From assembly GCF_016801865.2 (NCBI RefSeq), contig NC_068938.1, positions 90,420,221-90,484,220 on the forward strand: a stretch of DNA of 64,000 nucleotides, read 5' to 3'. The DNA comes from Culex pipiens pallens. Its lineage: Eukaryota; Arthropoda; Insecta; Diptera; Culicidae. Within the stretch, counting starts at the first letter, position 1, and the number at the start of each line of letters is the position of its first letter. Position numbers and translations under genes: made by a program. Shown piece by piece: positions 11,001-20,009 of this stretch. The notes beneath the pieces are model-generated. The model saw only the letters and a list, made by a program, of their open reading frames with translations, searched no databases and had not been told where the DNA came from.

Positions 11001-12464
11001 CAGTTTCAGGTAGCCAATTTCTTCAAAGATTGACGAAAAATCTGCAGTTTTTAACATTGACTTTCACAATACTGCGCTGTGTCATTGTTTGCACAATATG
11101 TTTGAGATGATAATCTTTTGTAAACCCTGGTATTATTTCTGCAAATTTCAAAAACATATTCTATCTTTGCACAAAATTTGTATCCTCCAAAAACATACAC
11201 CGTTCTTCTGTATTTACACCTCGCACATCGGTTTGTTGTTCTGTTTAGCTGTTGATGCGATCTTCTTTGCACCGTTTCGGACGACTCGCCAAACCGGTGA
11301 ATTCCATTCACCCTTAACCAAAATTTGCTCGCTCCATATAAAACAACACTCCACTACGGAGCATTTCGCTTGACCTTGACCGGTGTCATTCATGAATTAA
11401 TCCCGGGATCGATGTTTTCACTTTCGTTTCGGGAATTCCAACTTGGAAAATGTCCAGTAATTGGAGGAAATTTTCATTCTATTTATTTTTTTTCTGAGGA
11501 TTCTGAGAAGACTTCCCTGTTTGCGTGTTACACCTCTTTCGATGTAAAACGACAGTAAATTTACATGAACCTTGAGAGTTATTCTAGGGAATGGAAGGCC
11601 ACCTACCTTTGGCGCTGTGACCCCGCCAGTTAAGATGGCGGGCCACCTTGTGGGCGGCCAGCGATTTCCCACGGCAGGGCAGTCCCACGATGGTCACCAC
11701 GAGGGGTGCCCCAATGGGGCATGGCTTGGCAGCCAGTTCCGGCTTCACGGTGGGACGGGTTCCTGTGAGAGAGAGAGGAAAGGGGAGAAAATAACGCGTT
11801 AGTGTCGTCTTTTCATGTGTATCAATAAAAAATGAAGGTAATTCGGTGCGTCTGTTTTTAGACTCGAGAGGAGAGTATTTTTAAAGTCGATTTAATAAAA
11901 ACAGATTCAAGCAAGTTGAAAAAACATAAACAACCGTCCCGTGGAAAACGAACACACATCGGGTGTGGAAGTACAGAAGAAACGCGTGAATACGTACACA
12001 ACAAAGTTTTTGAGAGATTGAAGAACTGAAGGCAACAAAACAGTGAAAAATCTCTAGTGAGCGACGACCTCGACGAGTTTATCGAAATTTTGATGAACAA
12101 TAGTTAACTAGACGCAAAGCACACGCATACACAAACACACACACACGCTCGTTAAATGTGTGCAATCAATTTTATTCGGTTCATTGTCGACTTTAATCGG
12201 ATAATTGCGCGAATGTGCACCGAGAGAGCAAAGTAATAATTTGAAAAACAAAAAAAGACTAAAGTGTATCCCCACAAGCCCCAACAAAAAAAACACACAC
12301 ACACACACGTGGGGGCAGACATATTTACTTTGACCATTATTGGCATCATCACCGGTAGGAGCAGCTCCTCCGCCACCATCACCATCATCACCACAATCAC
12401 CAGCACCACTATCAGCAGCCCCCTCACCAGCAGCAGCAGCGTGCGTGTCCGCGGAACAGTTCAT
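1930..12464 (-). CDS. Pfrx-like: PFKFB-family protein (6-phosphofructo-2-kinase/fructose-2,6-bisphosphatase-like), 8 coding exons
   Basis: Family members make and degrade fructose-2,6-bisphosphate, the cytosolic regulator of glycolysis. Joining 12464-12428, 11762-11607, 7275-7196, 7131-6748, 6681-6541, 6482-6155, 6090-5963 and 2055-1930 gives 1380 nt, or 459 residues plus TAA; every junction is GT..AG and keeps frame. Residues 39-46 form a Walker A motif (GLPCRGKS), followed by LNW at 56-58 and KVFNV at 64-68. IIDGMHLTR at 92-100 sits where the family has FDATNTTR. The phosphatase half carries YLSRHGES (catalytic His220), WTSELRRT (268-275), NEIDAG (Glu294), YRYPHGESY (326-334) and VSHQAVLRC (His359). 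The C-terminus has ADALTTVPAH, like the ALDTVPAH tail of PFKFB1. Length is normal overall, but the stretch between FNV and IID is about 25 residues short and lacks EYRR, so kinase activity is doubtful. Family assignment is secure; orthology to a particular insect paralogue is not. Confidence 0.93.
2456..2535 (+). mobile_element. Fragment of the GAGCAATTC foldback family in intron 7
   Basis: Contains TTGGTGTCTTCGACAAAGTT, the internal block shared with copies at 36.7, 56.8 and 58.2 kb. No ends are preserved. Confidence 0.5.
2758..2860. mobile_element. Partial CCCGGG-type hAT element end
   Basis: GCGTCCAATTTCCCGTCCCGG matches the terminus of the element at 54251-55429 (GCGTCC plus CCCGGG-rich sequence). 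The other end and a target duplication are not visible. Confidence 0.55.
2974..3217 (+). mobile_element. tRNA-headed SINE (Val-like), copy 1
   Basis: The head CCGTGTGGATCAATCGGACC, an anticodon arm with loop CTCACAA (CAC, Val-like) and a B box GGTTTGAATCC are followed by a body shared with 25178-25437 (ATGGGTATTCGGCGCC, CGTGCCATAC). GTTCATATTG occurs on both sides (2948-2957 and about 3219-3228) and may be the target duplication. Confidence 0.7.
3857..4390 (+). mobile_element. Repeat family B, uninterrupted copy
   Basis: The segment from AAGAGGCAGTATTTGTAAAT to TTCGGAATCCTC recurs at 24161-26665, where it is broken by three insertions. This copy gives the empty-site sequence for each of those insertions. 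Termini and superfamily are unclear. Confidence 0.8.
4868..5215. mobile_element. Poly-G/GGCCGTTGCAA foldback family, partial
   Basis: A G-run of about 13 near 4883 is followed by TTTTGCAATCATTAGTTTTC and GATTGCACTTAAATTTCC, all shared with copies at 15.6, 38.3, 53.6 and 56 kb. Confidence 0.65.
5225..5400 (+). mobile_element. GAGCAATTC foldback family, terminal fragment
   Basis: CAGCTGACAAAATTGTATGG, CCAATGCCACAAAATGGCTT and a final AATAATTGCTCAA match the right terminus of the family with substitutions. Confidence 0.6.
5398..5555. mobile_element. MITE family with TACCGAATTCGGTA motifs, copy 1
   Basis: Repeated TACCGAATT/AATTCGGTA motifs surround GAACTGTTCAGCAGTTGAAC. The same arrangement occurs in opposite orientation at 32236-32452. 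Confidence 0.6.
5717..5757. repeat. GTT/GCT trinucleotide microsatellite
   Basis: Runs of TTG pass into CTG and back to TTG within intron 7, about 200 bp from exon 7. Confidence 0.9.
5963..6090 (-). CDS. PFKFB-like coding exon 7
   Basis: A TTTCTAG acceptor precedes DDVPYINVPLHTLLIVRSYG and the exon ends ...VECVDTYRIQPK at GTAAGT. It corresponds to the family segment xxPYLxxPLHTxxKLTPxxYG with the following strand. It ends in phase 0 after an AAG codon. Reading through the donor would hit TAA after four codons. Confidence 0.93.
6155..6482 (-). CDS. PFKFB-like coding exon 6 (phosphatase core)
   Basis: 328 nt with a CCCTCTCAG acceptor and GTAAGC donor. It encodes IWTSELRRT, LNEIDAGICEGLTYEEI, RDQDKFKYRYPHGESYLDL and VLVVSHQAVLRCIMAYF. 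All the substrate-binding and catalytic blocks of a fructose-2,6-bisphosphatase are present and close to consensus. This is the best conserved exon of the gene. Confidence 0.97.
6541..6681 (-). CDS. PFKFB-like coding exon 5 (catalytic His)
   Basis: 47 codons in phase 0. The exon opens with HGESEYNVLGRIGGDADLSP, completing RHGE with exon 4; His220 is the predicted phospho-acceptor of the histidine-phosphatase fold. It closes with CPKPKL before GTAAGC. Flanking introns are 66 and 58 bp. Confidence 0.95.
6748..7131 (-). CDS. PFKFB-like coding exon 4 (rest of kinase domain, start of phosphatase)
   Basis: 128 codons in phase 0, with a CTCCCAG acceptor and a GTGAGT donor. It encodes IIDGMHLTRQSR, an FSCTDKCL segment matching the family's ESVCDDP, a divergent middle, and RTFYLSR at the end. 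The intron falls directly after the Arg of the RHGE catalytic motif. Confidence 0.92.
7196..7275 (-). CDS. PFKFB-like coding exon 3 (shortened kinase segment)
   Basis: An 80-nt exon with a TTTTCCACAG acceptor and a GTAAGT donor. It encodes FNVESAATADTLREIS and on to SNNVA (residues 66-91). In typical family members FNV is followed by GEYRR and a long helical stretch with NFFRPDN; here those are absent and the exon moves straight to the strand before the Asp motif. Confidence 0.9.
8160..8893. mobile_element. Repeat family D (GGGTAATTC foldback), copy 1
   Basis: Shares CGTCGTCCGTGTCTGTCGC, CTATCTCATCACCGTTTCAG, GGTCGGGGCAACTGCTG and a closing GGAGAATTACCC with 32700-33690. The middle is rearranged relative to that copy. 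Confidence 0.7.
9351..10409. mobile_element. TIR element (AAAGGACGTATTAGAC), non-autonomous
   Basis: The left end AAAGGACGTATTAGACTATG and the right end CATAGTCTAACACCTCC are inverted copies, with further matching TTTGGCAAACTGTCAAA blocks inside. About 1.06 kb long, without a long open frame. A clean target duplication is not visible, so the superfamily is open. Confidence 0.65.
10869..10933. repeat. Short hairpin element (ACACCAAGCGCCTCCAT), copy 1
   Basis: ACACCAAGCGCCTCCAT pairs with ATGGAGGCGCTTGGTGT across a loop of about 30 nt. A related but less perfect hairpin lies at 12887-12944. Confidence 0.75.
11607..11762 (-). CDS. PFKFB-like coding exon 2 (P-loop)
   Basis: A TCTCTCACAG acceptor precedes the exon and a GTAGGT donor follows it. 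The 156 nt encode residues 13-64, including PLVVTIVGLPCRGKS, the nucleotide-binding P-loop, and ARHLNWRGHSAK. The canonical family has GLPARGKTY at this point, so Ala to Cys and Thr to Ser are the visible changes. The last codon is split (G|TC, Val65), which restores KVFNV with exon 3 and argues against a missed exon between them. Confidence 0.92.
12116..12310. repeat. CA/AC microsatellite stretches in intron 1
   Basis: Short (CA)n runs occur at about 12130-12145 and 12293-12308. A further imperfect trinucleotide stretch (ATC/CAC/CAG) at about 12355-12440 overlaps coding exon 1 and encodes its Ala run. Confidence 0.8.
12428..12464 (-). CDS. PFKFB-like coding exon 1 (start codon)
   Basis: The ATG at 12464-12462 opens MNCSADTHAAAA and the exon ends in phase 1 at a GTGAGG donor. 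The leftover G joins the GA of the next exon to make Gly13. The reading frame stays open upstream to another ATG at 12749-12747, which has a better -3 base (A). That longer start would add 95 low-complexity residues that look like translated leader, and it lies upstream of a candidate initiator at 12692-12688. I prefer 12464, without certainty. Confidence 0.7.
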
Positions 12465-12687
12465 GTGTTCATCGAAAGCGATGCAGCCGCACAAACTGAC
12501 TGAAAACAAAAGTGAAATTTTCACTTCACTTTTCCGTATCGTGCTGCTGCTCCTTTTTTCTCCTTCGTTTCGCAGTGCTCGGCTGGCTGTGTGAGTGCGT
12601 GGTTTGACCTGCCTACTACTGGCAGCTACGACCGAAAAGGAGGCGACGACGACGTAAGACTTCGTGTGTTTGTGTATATCAGAGTAC

Positions 12688-12692
12688 ACTGA
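12688..12692 (-). promoter_or_regulatory. Candidate arthropod initiator of the PFKFB-like gene
   Basis: TCAGT followed by GTACTC on the minus strand matches the arthropod initiator consensus. It lies about 225 nt upstream of the preferred ATG, in a CpG-containing stretch within AT-rich surroundings. No TATA box is evident at the right distance. Confidence 0.35.
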
Positions 12693-12886
12693 CTTCGGCC
12701 GCGCGGATTGCCGGTCGGGATTCGAGAGAGAGACCGGTACGATGGGCATGGTAAATTTTGGGAGGAAGGTTCGGTTGATAAGAGAATGACATTTTTATTA
12801 CATCTCTCAACAAAGCGCGATGAATCGAGAAAAACGAAAGATGCCGTGAGAGTTGCTCTCTTGCTTGCTATCTTGCCTTAGGTTAA

Positions 12887-12944
12887 ATACCAAGCGGCTC
12901 CATAATCTCGTAAACTCCCAAAATTACTATGGAGACGCTTGGTG
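12887..12944. repeat. Short hairpin element (ACCAAGCGGCTCCAT), copy 2
   Basis: ACCAAGCGGCTCCATAAT pairs with ATGGAGACGCTTGGT. It sits just upstream of the PFKFB-like promoter region on the minus strand. Confidence 0.65.
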
Positions 12945-12991
12945 CACGAGATTTTTTCATAACTTTGATACAAAGTGAGGTGACAACCAGC

Positions 12992-14488
12992 CAGTGTTGC
13001 GATCCTCACGCGCTCACGCGCTCGTGAGCGCTCACTTTTCGCTCATTCGTGAGGAGGAGCGCTGCGCGAGCTAGCTCACGTTTGCCCGCGCTCACGTTTG
13101 CTCCGATTTTTTCGCGCTCGCGCTCATTTTTCGCTCACGGAGCGCTCACTTTGGAATTATCGCGAATCGAATCGTTTTTCGTTTTTGAGAAAGTTTTTGT
13201 TTTTCAATCCTAGTTAGTTTGTTTGCTTAAGGCGCAGCATGTCAGTGGAAACGTCACTTAGGAACATTTTTTAAATATATTAATTGGAATAGCTTATTTT
13301 CATTAACTATGTTTTTGAATAATAAATTGGATTCGCAAGGGTCTAATCATTGGAGACCTACAGTCAGAGTTGAAAATATAAATATTTTCGAATTAATCGG
13401 CCTTACCTTAACAATAGTTAAGGTAAACAGAGACAATTGCTGGGTGAAGGGTATGAGCGCGTAAACAAAAATGACTGAAAACCTTAAAAAAAACTTACAA
13501 AACAATGAATTAATTCAAGAAAATTTATGCGGTGGTAAGTTCGATTCAATGTTATGTGCTGAGTTGATTAAAATATAACATTAAACATTTATGTACCTAA
13601 ACAGTTTGTTGGCTGCCTTTCCAACGTGCGGGTCAGAATGAGCAACCATTAAAAATAAGTCATTCCGTTTATCATTTTTTATAAAGTTAATCTTTCTCAT
13701 TCTAGAAAATAGGATGAAATTGTTGAAACAGTTCTTTTTTTACATTTGAATGAAATAATATAAATTGTCATTGTTTTGTTTTACCACACAAAGTGTGGCT
13801 CCTCTTTCCCCAAGTAAATAATATTTAACACTTCCGCTACCAAGCCTTTGAAAATATTCAATTACAGATTCAATAAATGATTTTTTTTGAATATGGACAT
13901 TCTCTAAAATGTTCCGAATATGAGAGATGATTATAACTTTCATAAAGCTTACTGCTGTTTTTTTAAAGGTCCATTAACACAAATTTTATTTTTTTTTGCT
14001 TTTTTTGGTGTTTTTAAAACCGATTTGAGTCCGGATTCTAAAAATTTAACATTTGCCAATTAATTAAATTTTTTGTACATATCAGTGCATCTCTTCACGT
14101 CAATGATTTTTTACATTAAGAATGAGTTAGCTCTTTGTTAGCTCACTCAAGAGTGAATCATTCTGCCCCTTGGCTAATTCTGAATTTAAAATAGAACGTA
14201 TATTTCGGTTCGCCGACTAAATCCATTTCATCCAATCCATGCTTACTTATGTTTGTTTGACCACTTTCTTGTTTGTTTTTGCTGCCTGTGCTGAGATAGT
14301 TCTAGAAACTTCGTTTCAAACAGGCAGATGCTTCAACAGGGAAAAACAACTACCTACTTTGGCTCACCAGCTCACGTGAGCGCAAAACGCTCCGGTGAGC
14401 GTGAGCGAGCACGAGCTACCTGATAAAAACTCACGCTCCAGCTGGAGCGAGCACTCCTTCCGTGAGCGCTCGCTCATTCGCAACCCTG
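12992..14488. mobile_element. hAT-like element with GCTCACG-rich ends
   Basis: Ends CAGTGTTGCGA and, inverted, CAGGGTTGCGA resemble hAT termini. Both subterminal 130-150 bp regions are packed with GCTCACG/CGTGAGC words that could bind transposase. The flanks CAACCAGC (12984-12991) and CAACCCAT (14489-14496) share only the first five of eight bases. The interior has no transposase frame, so it is non-autonomous or decayed. Confidence 0.65.
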
Positions 14489-14573
14489 CAACCCATGTTT
14501 GCTTAACTGAATGTTTAATAACAGAAATGATTGTACTTCGTCTAGACTAGTCAAGTTCGTAGAAAATTTTCAA

Positions 14574-14666
14574 TAGGGCGTAACCTTGGATGTAAACTCA
14601 ACGTGAACTGACACTAGAGCAAGCAAGGATAGTCTGTTTTGTTTTACATTCACGGTTACGCCCTTT
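14574..14666. mobile_element. Short TIR element GGGCGTAACC
   Basis: GGGCGTAACC at the left and GGTTACGCCC at the right bound about 93 bp. Just outside, GTTTACAGATCGGCCAGT occurs twice (about 14698 and 14735). Confidence 0.5.
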
Positions 14667-15021
14667 AAAAAGTTCAGTAATTCCGCAAATTCGGAACAGT
14701 TTACAGATCGGCCAGTAGCATAGCATAGCAAAAGTTTACAGATCGGCCAGTGTTAAAAAAATCATGGGAAATCGATAATTGAACATAATGGTTCGCTTTC
14801 GCCTTGTGTGATCTTTCGACAGATTTGTCAATAAACTGCACATTTTAATGTTTAATGTAAACAAATGAAGAAAAACAATCACTCATGAAATCCACAAATT
14901 CGGAAAACTTTTTTTTTACTAATGTAAACAAATTTGTTTTTTTTCTTCTTACAAATATAAACAAATTTGGATTCTCTCTAGAAGTGCATAATTTTAACAA
15001 AAAAAAAAAAATACTACAAAT

Positions 15022-15097
15022 TGATGCCTTTGTGCTCTCTTGTACTAAGCTTGCTGGTTTTCTTATCTAGTTAGCATAAGAGAGCACAGAGTCATTG
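15022..15097. repeat. 76-bp imperfect hairpin, copy 1
   Basis: TGATGCCTTTGTGCTCTCTT pairs with the inverted form of AAGAGAGCACAGAGTCATTG across a loop near 15055. The reverse complement closely matches 61400-61477. Size and shape resemble a pre-miRNA or a very small MITE. Confidence 0.7.
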
Positions 15098-15608
15098 AAA
15101 TGCTGAAACCAATAAATTCGAAAGTTTACTATGGTTTCGTAAGTAGTTTGGTTTTTTGTGTGGAATTTCCAATTAAAATGAGGTGTTTCGTAATAGTGCG
15201 AGATACAATTACATCCCATAACGGAGCATTTCCATTCGAGCAGTTTTTGCTTTTTTCTACAATGTAATCCTTATGGGAGAACTGTCATTTCTACTTCTCG
15301 AATCCGGTGCTCCATTATGAAACGAGCAATTTGGAGGCAATGTTTTGCTGCTCTTGATAAAATAGTCTTGAAATGCAGTATTTAAAAAAATGATCATCTT
15401 TTACTAGTGAAATAGCAACTATTTATAAAATAAAAAATAAATCCCCCATATTTTTTTTTAAATTTTGATTCGAAAATTAATAAGACAAAAATGTAAAAAA
15501 ATAACTGAAGAACAACAAGTAAACACGTCAAATTCTTCAAATATTTGACTTGAACATTGTTTTTTATATGATTCATATTTAGATGAAATAAATCAGTTTG
15601 TGGATTAT

Positions 15609-15910
15609 TTTTTTCATAAAGTTTATGTCCCTCGACTCTGACCAACGTCGAGGGGGGCAAAAAAAATAGAAAAATTTAAAAATTAAATTTACGAGCCACG
15701 GTTTTAACACTTAAATGAAAAAAGTGTTTAAAAATGCATTATACACCTGTCCAGTTGTTTTGCAATCATTAGTTTTCAAAATACCTAAGTATTGACGATT
15801 TTTTTTCGCAGAAAAAAGTTTTTGAGGTGCATTGTGTACAACTTTGAAAGGAGGGGGGGGGGGGGAGACGACGACATAAACTTTGAAAAATATTTGCAAC
15901 GGCCTTAGTT
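15609..15910. mobile_element. Poly-G/GGCCGTTGCAA foldback family, copy
   Basis: From GTTTATGTCCCTCGACTCTG to GCAACGGCCTTAG, with a G-run of 13-14 near 15852. It is bounded by inverted AAGTTTATGTC/GACATAAACTTT. Confidence 0.75.
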
Positions 15911-17270
15911 GTGTGAAAATAAATGTATGCTTTATTTGTAAATCACAAAACAAAAATTGATGTCCATTACCGTTCATATTTTTGTTGTTGCTATCAATAT
16001 TGAGTTTTTAAATTTTAACACATTGTTATCACAAACACAACACAACATTTAATGTATAGATTTAATTTGATGGAGAATTTACAATAGAGCAACACTCGCT
16101 CAAATTTGTCAATTGTTTAAAATTTAGTTGATCTTATTAAAAAAAATATATTTAATTTTTGGTTTTTCAGTTTTACCAAGATATCTTTATTGGGTTTTTA
16201 GCTATTTGTGAAACTGCAACATTATTAACTAATTAATTTAATTTGAAATTTCAAAAATCTGCTTATTTTTGTCTCCACCTGCTTCTTACAAAAAATAAGT
16301 AATCAGATTGGTTGGAAAATGAGATACTTTCTTATTTTCCTAAATTTGATTTTGACCAGAGATGGAATAATCGCAAAAAATTTCGCTTGCGAACTTTCTT
16401 CATTTCTGGAGCAACACGAGAAATGGGCGGAAAAGCATTCTGAAAGTTTGAATTATTTTGCTTTTTCTCAAGCTTCAAGTAACTTTTTCTCAAAATTCAA
16501 AGTGGGAAACAATAGCTGGCATCCCCAGCTACCGTTTAACATATTTGGATTTGTAAAATAGTTGCCTATTGCCTGAGAAATTGCAAAATTGTTGCAGCTG
16601 TCAAAATGCTTATGCGCTCTTTTCAAATGTTGCTTTAGATTTGCAAAAGAGCAGAAGGCAAAACACGCAAAACAAATTCCCTCCCGATTTTTTAAAGAAA
16701 ATCAATCAGTCGAAGATTTTTTGTTAATCTCGTTGTCAGCACCACTTAACATAATTTATTTCATTTTGTTTTCAAACGTTGTTTATTTACGACAGGTGAC
16801 GGATCATTTTTTTACGTGTGACGCTAGTAGTAGGTTATAAACTAAATTTGCAAAAATAAAGAAATAACAATGTTTTAGATTTAATTGTTTATCCAAAAAT
16901 CGAGCATACTAACTTTTTGCGTGCCCACAATTCTCCTGATAAATACGAGGAACGACGCGCCGGGACCGAGCTTGCGTCGTCGCCGTCGTGGTTAATGTCG
17001 TCACACAGACTGCTCTGCTGTGTCTATCGAACCTACATCGTGCTGTGCCTGCATGTGGTGGAGAAATTCTATGCTGTCTGGCAGCGTCGTTTAGGTTGTT
17101 GTCGATACCGTGCGTGAAAATGTTTGTGTCCAAACAAACTCGAGCATGGAAGGATGCATGTTGGTTTGGTTTTTGGATTTTTTTTGTATCTATATTTTAA
17201 CTCAATTTTTTGTGTACATTTATAGATTATTTTGGAAACAAATTTTGCTCTATGAATGATAAGTAGAATT
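15911..17270. other. Unassigned AT-rich DNA
   Basis: No repeat family or recognisable gene. A GC-richer patch at 16920-17130 is open on both strands and I cannot assign it. Confidence 0.4.
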
Positions 17271-17299
17271 TAAATATTTGATGACAAAATTTGAACTAA

Positions 17300-17512
17300 T
17301 TTTGTTTACATCCCAATTCACATGCCCACACGGGTATCGCGAGAGTGTTTGGTATGTTCTCTACCACTCAAAAAGATTAAATCAACAAACGCGCGCACAC
17401 CTCCAAAATTGGCTGGAACCAATACTGTCGCACCTTATCGGTCTTTTCCTGGCAGTCGTGTCTTATCGATTCTGTACTACCACAACCGTTCGCACGTTGC
17501 CCGTTTTGGAAG
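17300..17512 (+). promoter_or_regulatory. Possible 5' non-coding exon ending in a GTAAGT donor
   Basis: A GC-richer island ends GGAAG|GTAAGTGTG at 17512/17513, a strong donor. The open frame through it has no recognisable domain. It could be the first exon of an upstream-starting plus-strand gene; the evidence is the donor and base composition only. Confidence 0.2.
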
Positions 17513-18199
17513 GTAAGTGTGTTTAGAAACAGTGAAGTGATATCATGTAAATTTTATCATACTTTTTTATGTTTTTTTAAAAAGTTGTTGTTTTTCTCCA
17601 GCATTTCCAACTGATTGAATTTCGCAAAATTGAAACCACATTTCACGCAGATCACGGCCATCAATAATCTGAAACGAATCCAGATTTGATTCACAAATTA
17701 CAAAAGACTAAACAAATTTGAAATAACTCACAAAACAACGATTTTTTAAACCATCTCTTTGGTCGGTTTAGAATTGTCAAACTGAATAGCTCAAAGCTAA
17801 CTCGAACCCGGTACACACACGAAGCTTGACATAAACCAATTTATAAGTATACAAATTCATTAAAAGCCTAATAAAATTAAAAAAAAAACTTTGAAAAAAT
17901 ATATTTTGATTTGAAAATCTGCCATACCATGAGCGTTGAAAGCCTTGAAACGCTGGTGCAATTTTGACAGTTTAATCTGGTGTGAAAACGGCGACAGAGC
18001 TCGCACCACACAGATAAAAACCAGCTCAATACCAGGCACGAGTTACACTGTGATACAACTTTAATAAAAACGTAATTTTGATGAAAAAATATTTTTTTAT
18101 AATTTTGCTAAAATTCTTTAAAAAAAAGTTCCAATAATTGTAAGGACACAGCTGAATAAATAATAATCATAATATTCCAAAATAATTCAGTTCAAACCG

Positions 18200-18661
18200 G
18201 TGTTTCACGGTGTAATTTTACCGCCCAAGTTGGTCGGAATTTCGCACGAGTTTTCTTGGAGCGGCGGCCAGTTCCACGCACGCACAAATTTCGGGGCATG
18301 GCCCTCCGGGTTATTGCAAAATTATCCGCCATTGCCAACGGTCTTGAAAACCCACAAAAAAACACTGTTGCAACGGCCACACCACACGGTCAACAAATGG
18401 AACCGGGTGGATTTGCCCAACTCCGAGCGTAATTTGACTGTGCGGACAGCCGCCAACGCCAATGGCGATGCTCTCAAAATGCATGCACTTCGCGAGGCAG
18501 CAGACATGGGCAGCATCCCAAGATCAGTCAGCAGGCTTGGCGATGACAACATGGCGCGATCCGGCGACACTGCTGGAGTTATTAACCCTCAACGTGAATG
18601 TTTCAACTTCTTGAAATATATACAGGCTAGACTCAATTATCCGAAGCTTCGACGATTTTAA
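18200..18661 (+). other. Open frame of 153 codons, status unknown
   Basis: The longest non-repeat frame in the window (MFHGVILPPKLVGISHEF...). Base composition is closer to 50% GC than its flanks. The opposite strand is also open over 18322-18570, no domain is recognised, and no splice sites decide the matter. It may be an exon fragment, a decayed gene or chance. Confidence 0.15.
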
Positions 18662-19454
18662 TCATCAAATTACTATTTTTAAAATATGGTTCATGACAAA
18701 AAAAAATCTATTCGTCTAAAGTGAGATCAAAACACTCGAGGGTTACCTCCACCGTGACACTCAGAGAAAGAACAAATTCGCCAAATATCGCGAGCTCTAG
18801 TGCGGCGTTTGTGATGAAAAGTAAAGAGCATGGCGACACACGACTCTGCCGCAGGTCATCCAAGGCGTCTACAGAGATCGGATGTACACAGCAAAAAATT
18901 ATACAAATCTTGAAGATGTTGACATTGATGCCGAAATATTACCTGTCTAGTGATGCAATATAACTTTTTAAGGTTGAAAAATCGAAATTACACATAAAAC
19001 GTGTTTTCATAACGGTGCATGTGTGTGTATTTGTCGGTGTACCTATTTGGCAGTTGTGTGATGGTAACACAAAAAAAAAATCTCCACGTGCGCGACCACC
19101 ATGACCACGGTGCTGGAGGACCACCACGACGGGGACGACTTGCATCAAATCTGCAACACAATTGCGGGAGTTATTGCACGTTAAAAGTGCATCGAAAGCT
19201 TTGTGCATGTTGTATACAAAATGTTTTATCCTTGCGGCTAGCAAAAAAAATGGAACATCATGAACAGAGCAAGATTCTTGCTGCAAGAATAAAAATAAAA
19301 AGTTGAGGTTGAGTCTATTGAATAATTCTCTGTAAAATCGGCTGATTTTTTGAATTTATTTTTCCGAAGTTTCAATTTTGAAACTTTTTGATATGTTTAG
19401 GGGACAAACCCCCGCAACTTTTGATCCATAGAGAAGTACGACAAAAATAAATTG

Positions 19455-19480
19455 CATGAGCATGAGCATGAGCATGAGAG
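19455..19480. repeat. (CATGAG)n microsatellite
   Basis: About four units of the hexamer mark the tail end of the 4.1-kb insertion. Confidence 0.9.
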
Positions 19481-20009
19481 ATCACCCATGGTTGCCCCTC
19501 CGTTGCTGAACAGAACCGTAATATCCTTTCAGCACTACTTATCATAGGCTTCGACGATCTAGTGGTGTCTCCCTTATCAACAGCATGTATGAATGCGCTG
19601 AAAAGATAAAACACCATGATTGCCAAAACTAGATCAGTTGCGAATAGGTAACAGTCATTGGCCACCAACGGCGCCCGCCATGTCAGTTTGTAGACCTCGA
19701 TTTTAAGGGACGGGAATGTTAGTTAGCGCAGGTTGCTACTAGGGCAGCTGATTTACTCTGTGCTTACACCCCACAAGCGCCAGGAACCTGAAAATTTGTT
19801 AGTAGGATAGGGTGATTGGTCAGGATTCATCATAGAAGATGATGATGCGACCCAAAATCGAAGTGTTTGTTGAAAGGTTTTATATATTATTCTCAAGGCA
19901 AACAATCGGATGCTGCGGATGAGACATTTCCCGTTTAACTGTTGTTAAATTTTAAATGAAATGGTTTTATCTTAGACAACCGGCTGTGGAAAGATAAAGC
20001 CAAATAATG

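Larger units (their letters stand above)
7276..11606. other. Intron 2 of the PFKFB-like gene
   Basis: 4.3 kb intron. It contains the GGGTAATTC foldback copy at about 8160-8893, a TIR element at 9351-10409 and a short hairpin at 10869-10932. The remainder is AT-rich and I see no further exon; the split codon between exons 2 and 3 already gives the family sequence. Confidence 0.8.

Noticed and set aside
12108..12749. 213-codon minus-strand frame taken as a single exon
   Set aside because: Only 12464-12428 is supported by splicing phase with exon 2. The rest runs through a GT donor into CA repeats and leader sequence.
19093..19182. Short frame ending MTTVLEDHHDGDDLHQICN and so on before TAA
   Set aside because: The composition looks coding-like, but there is no acceptor site in frame, no known domain, and the opposite strand is open too.
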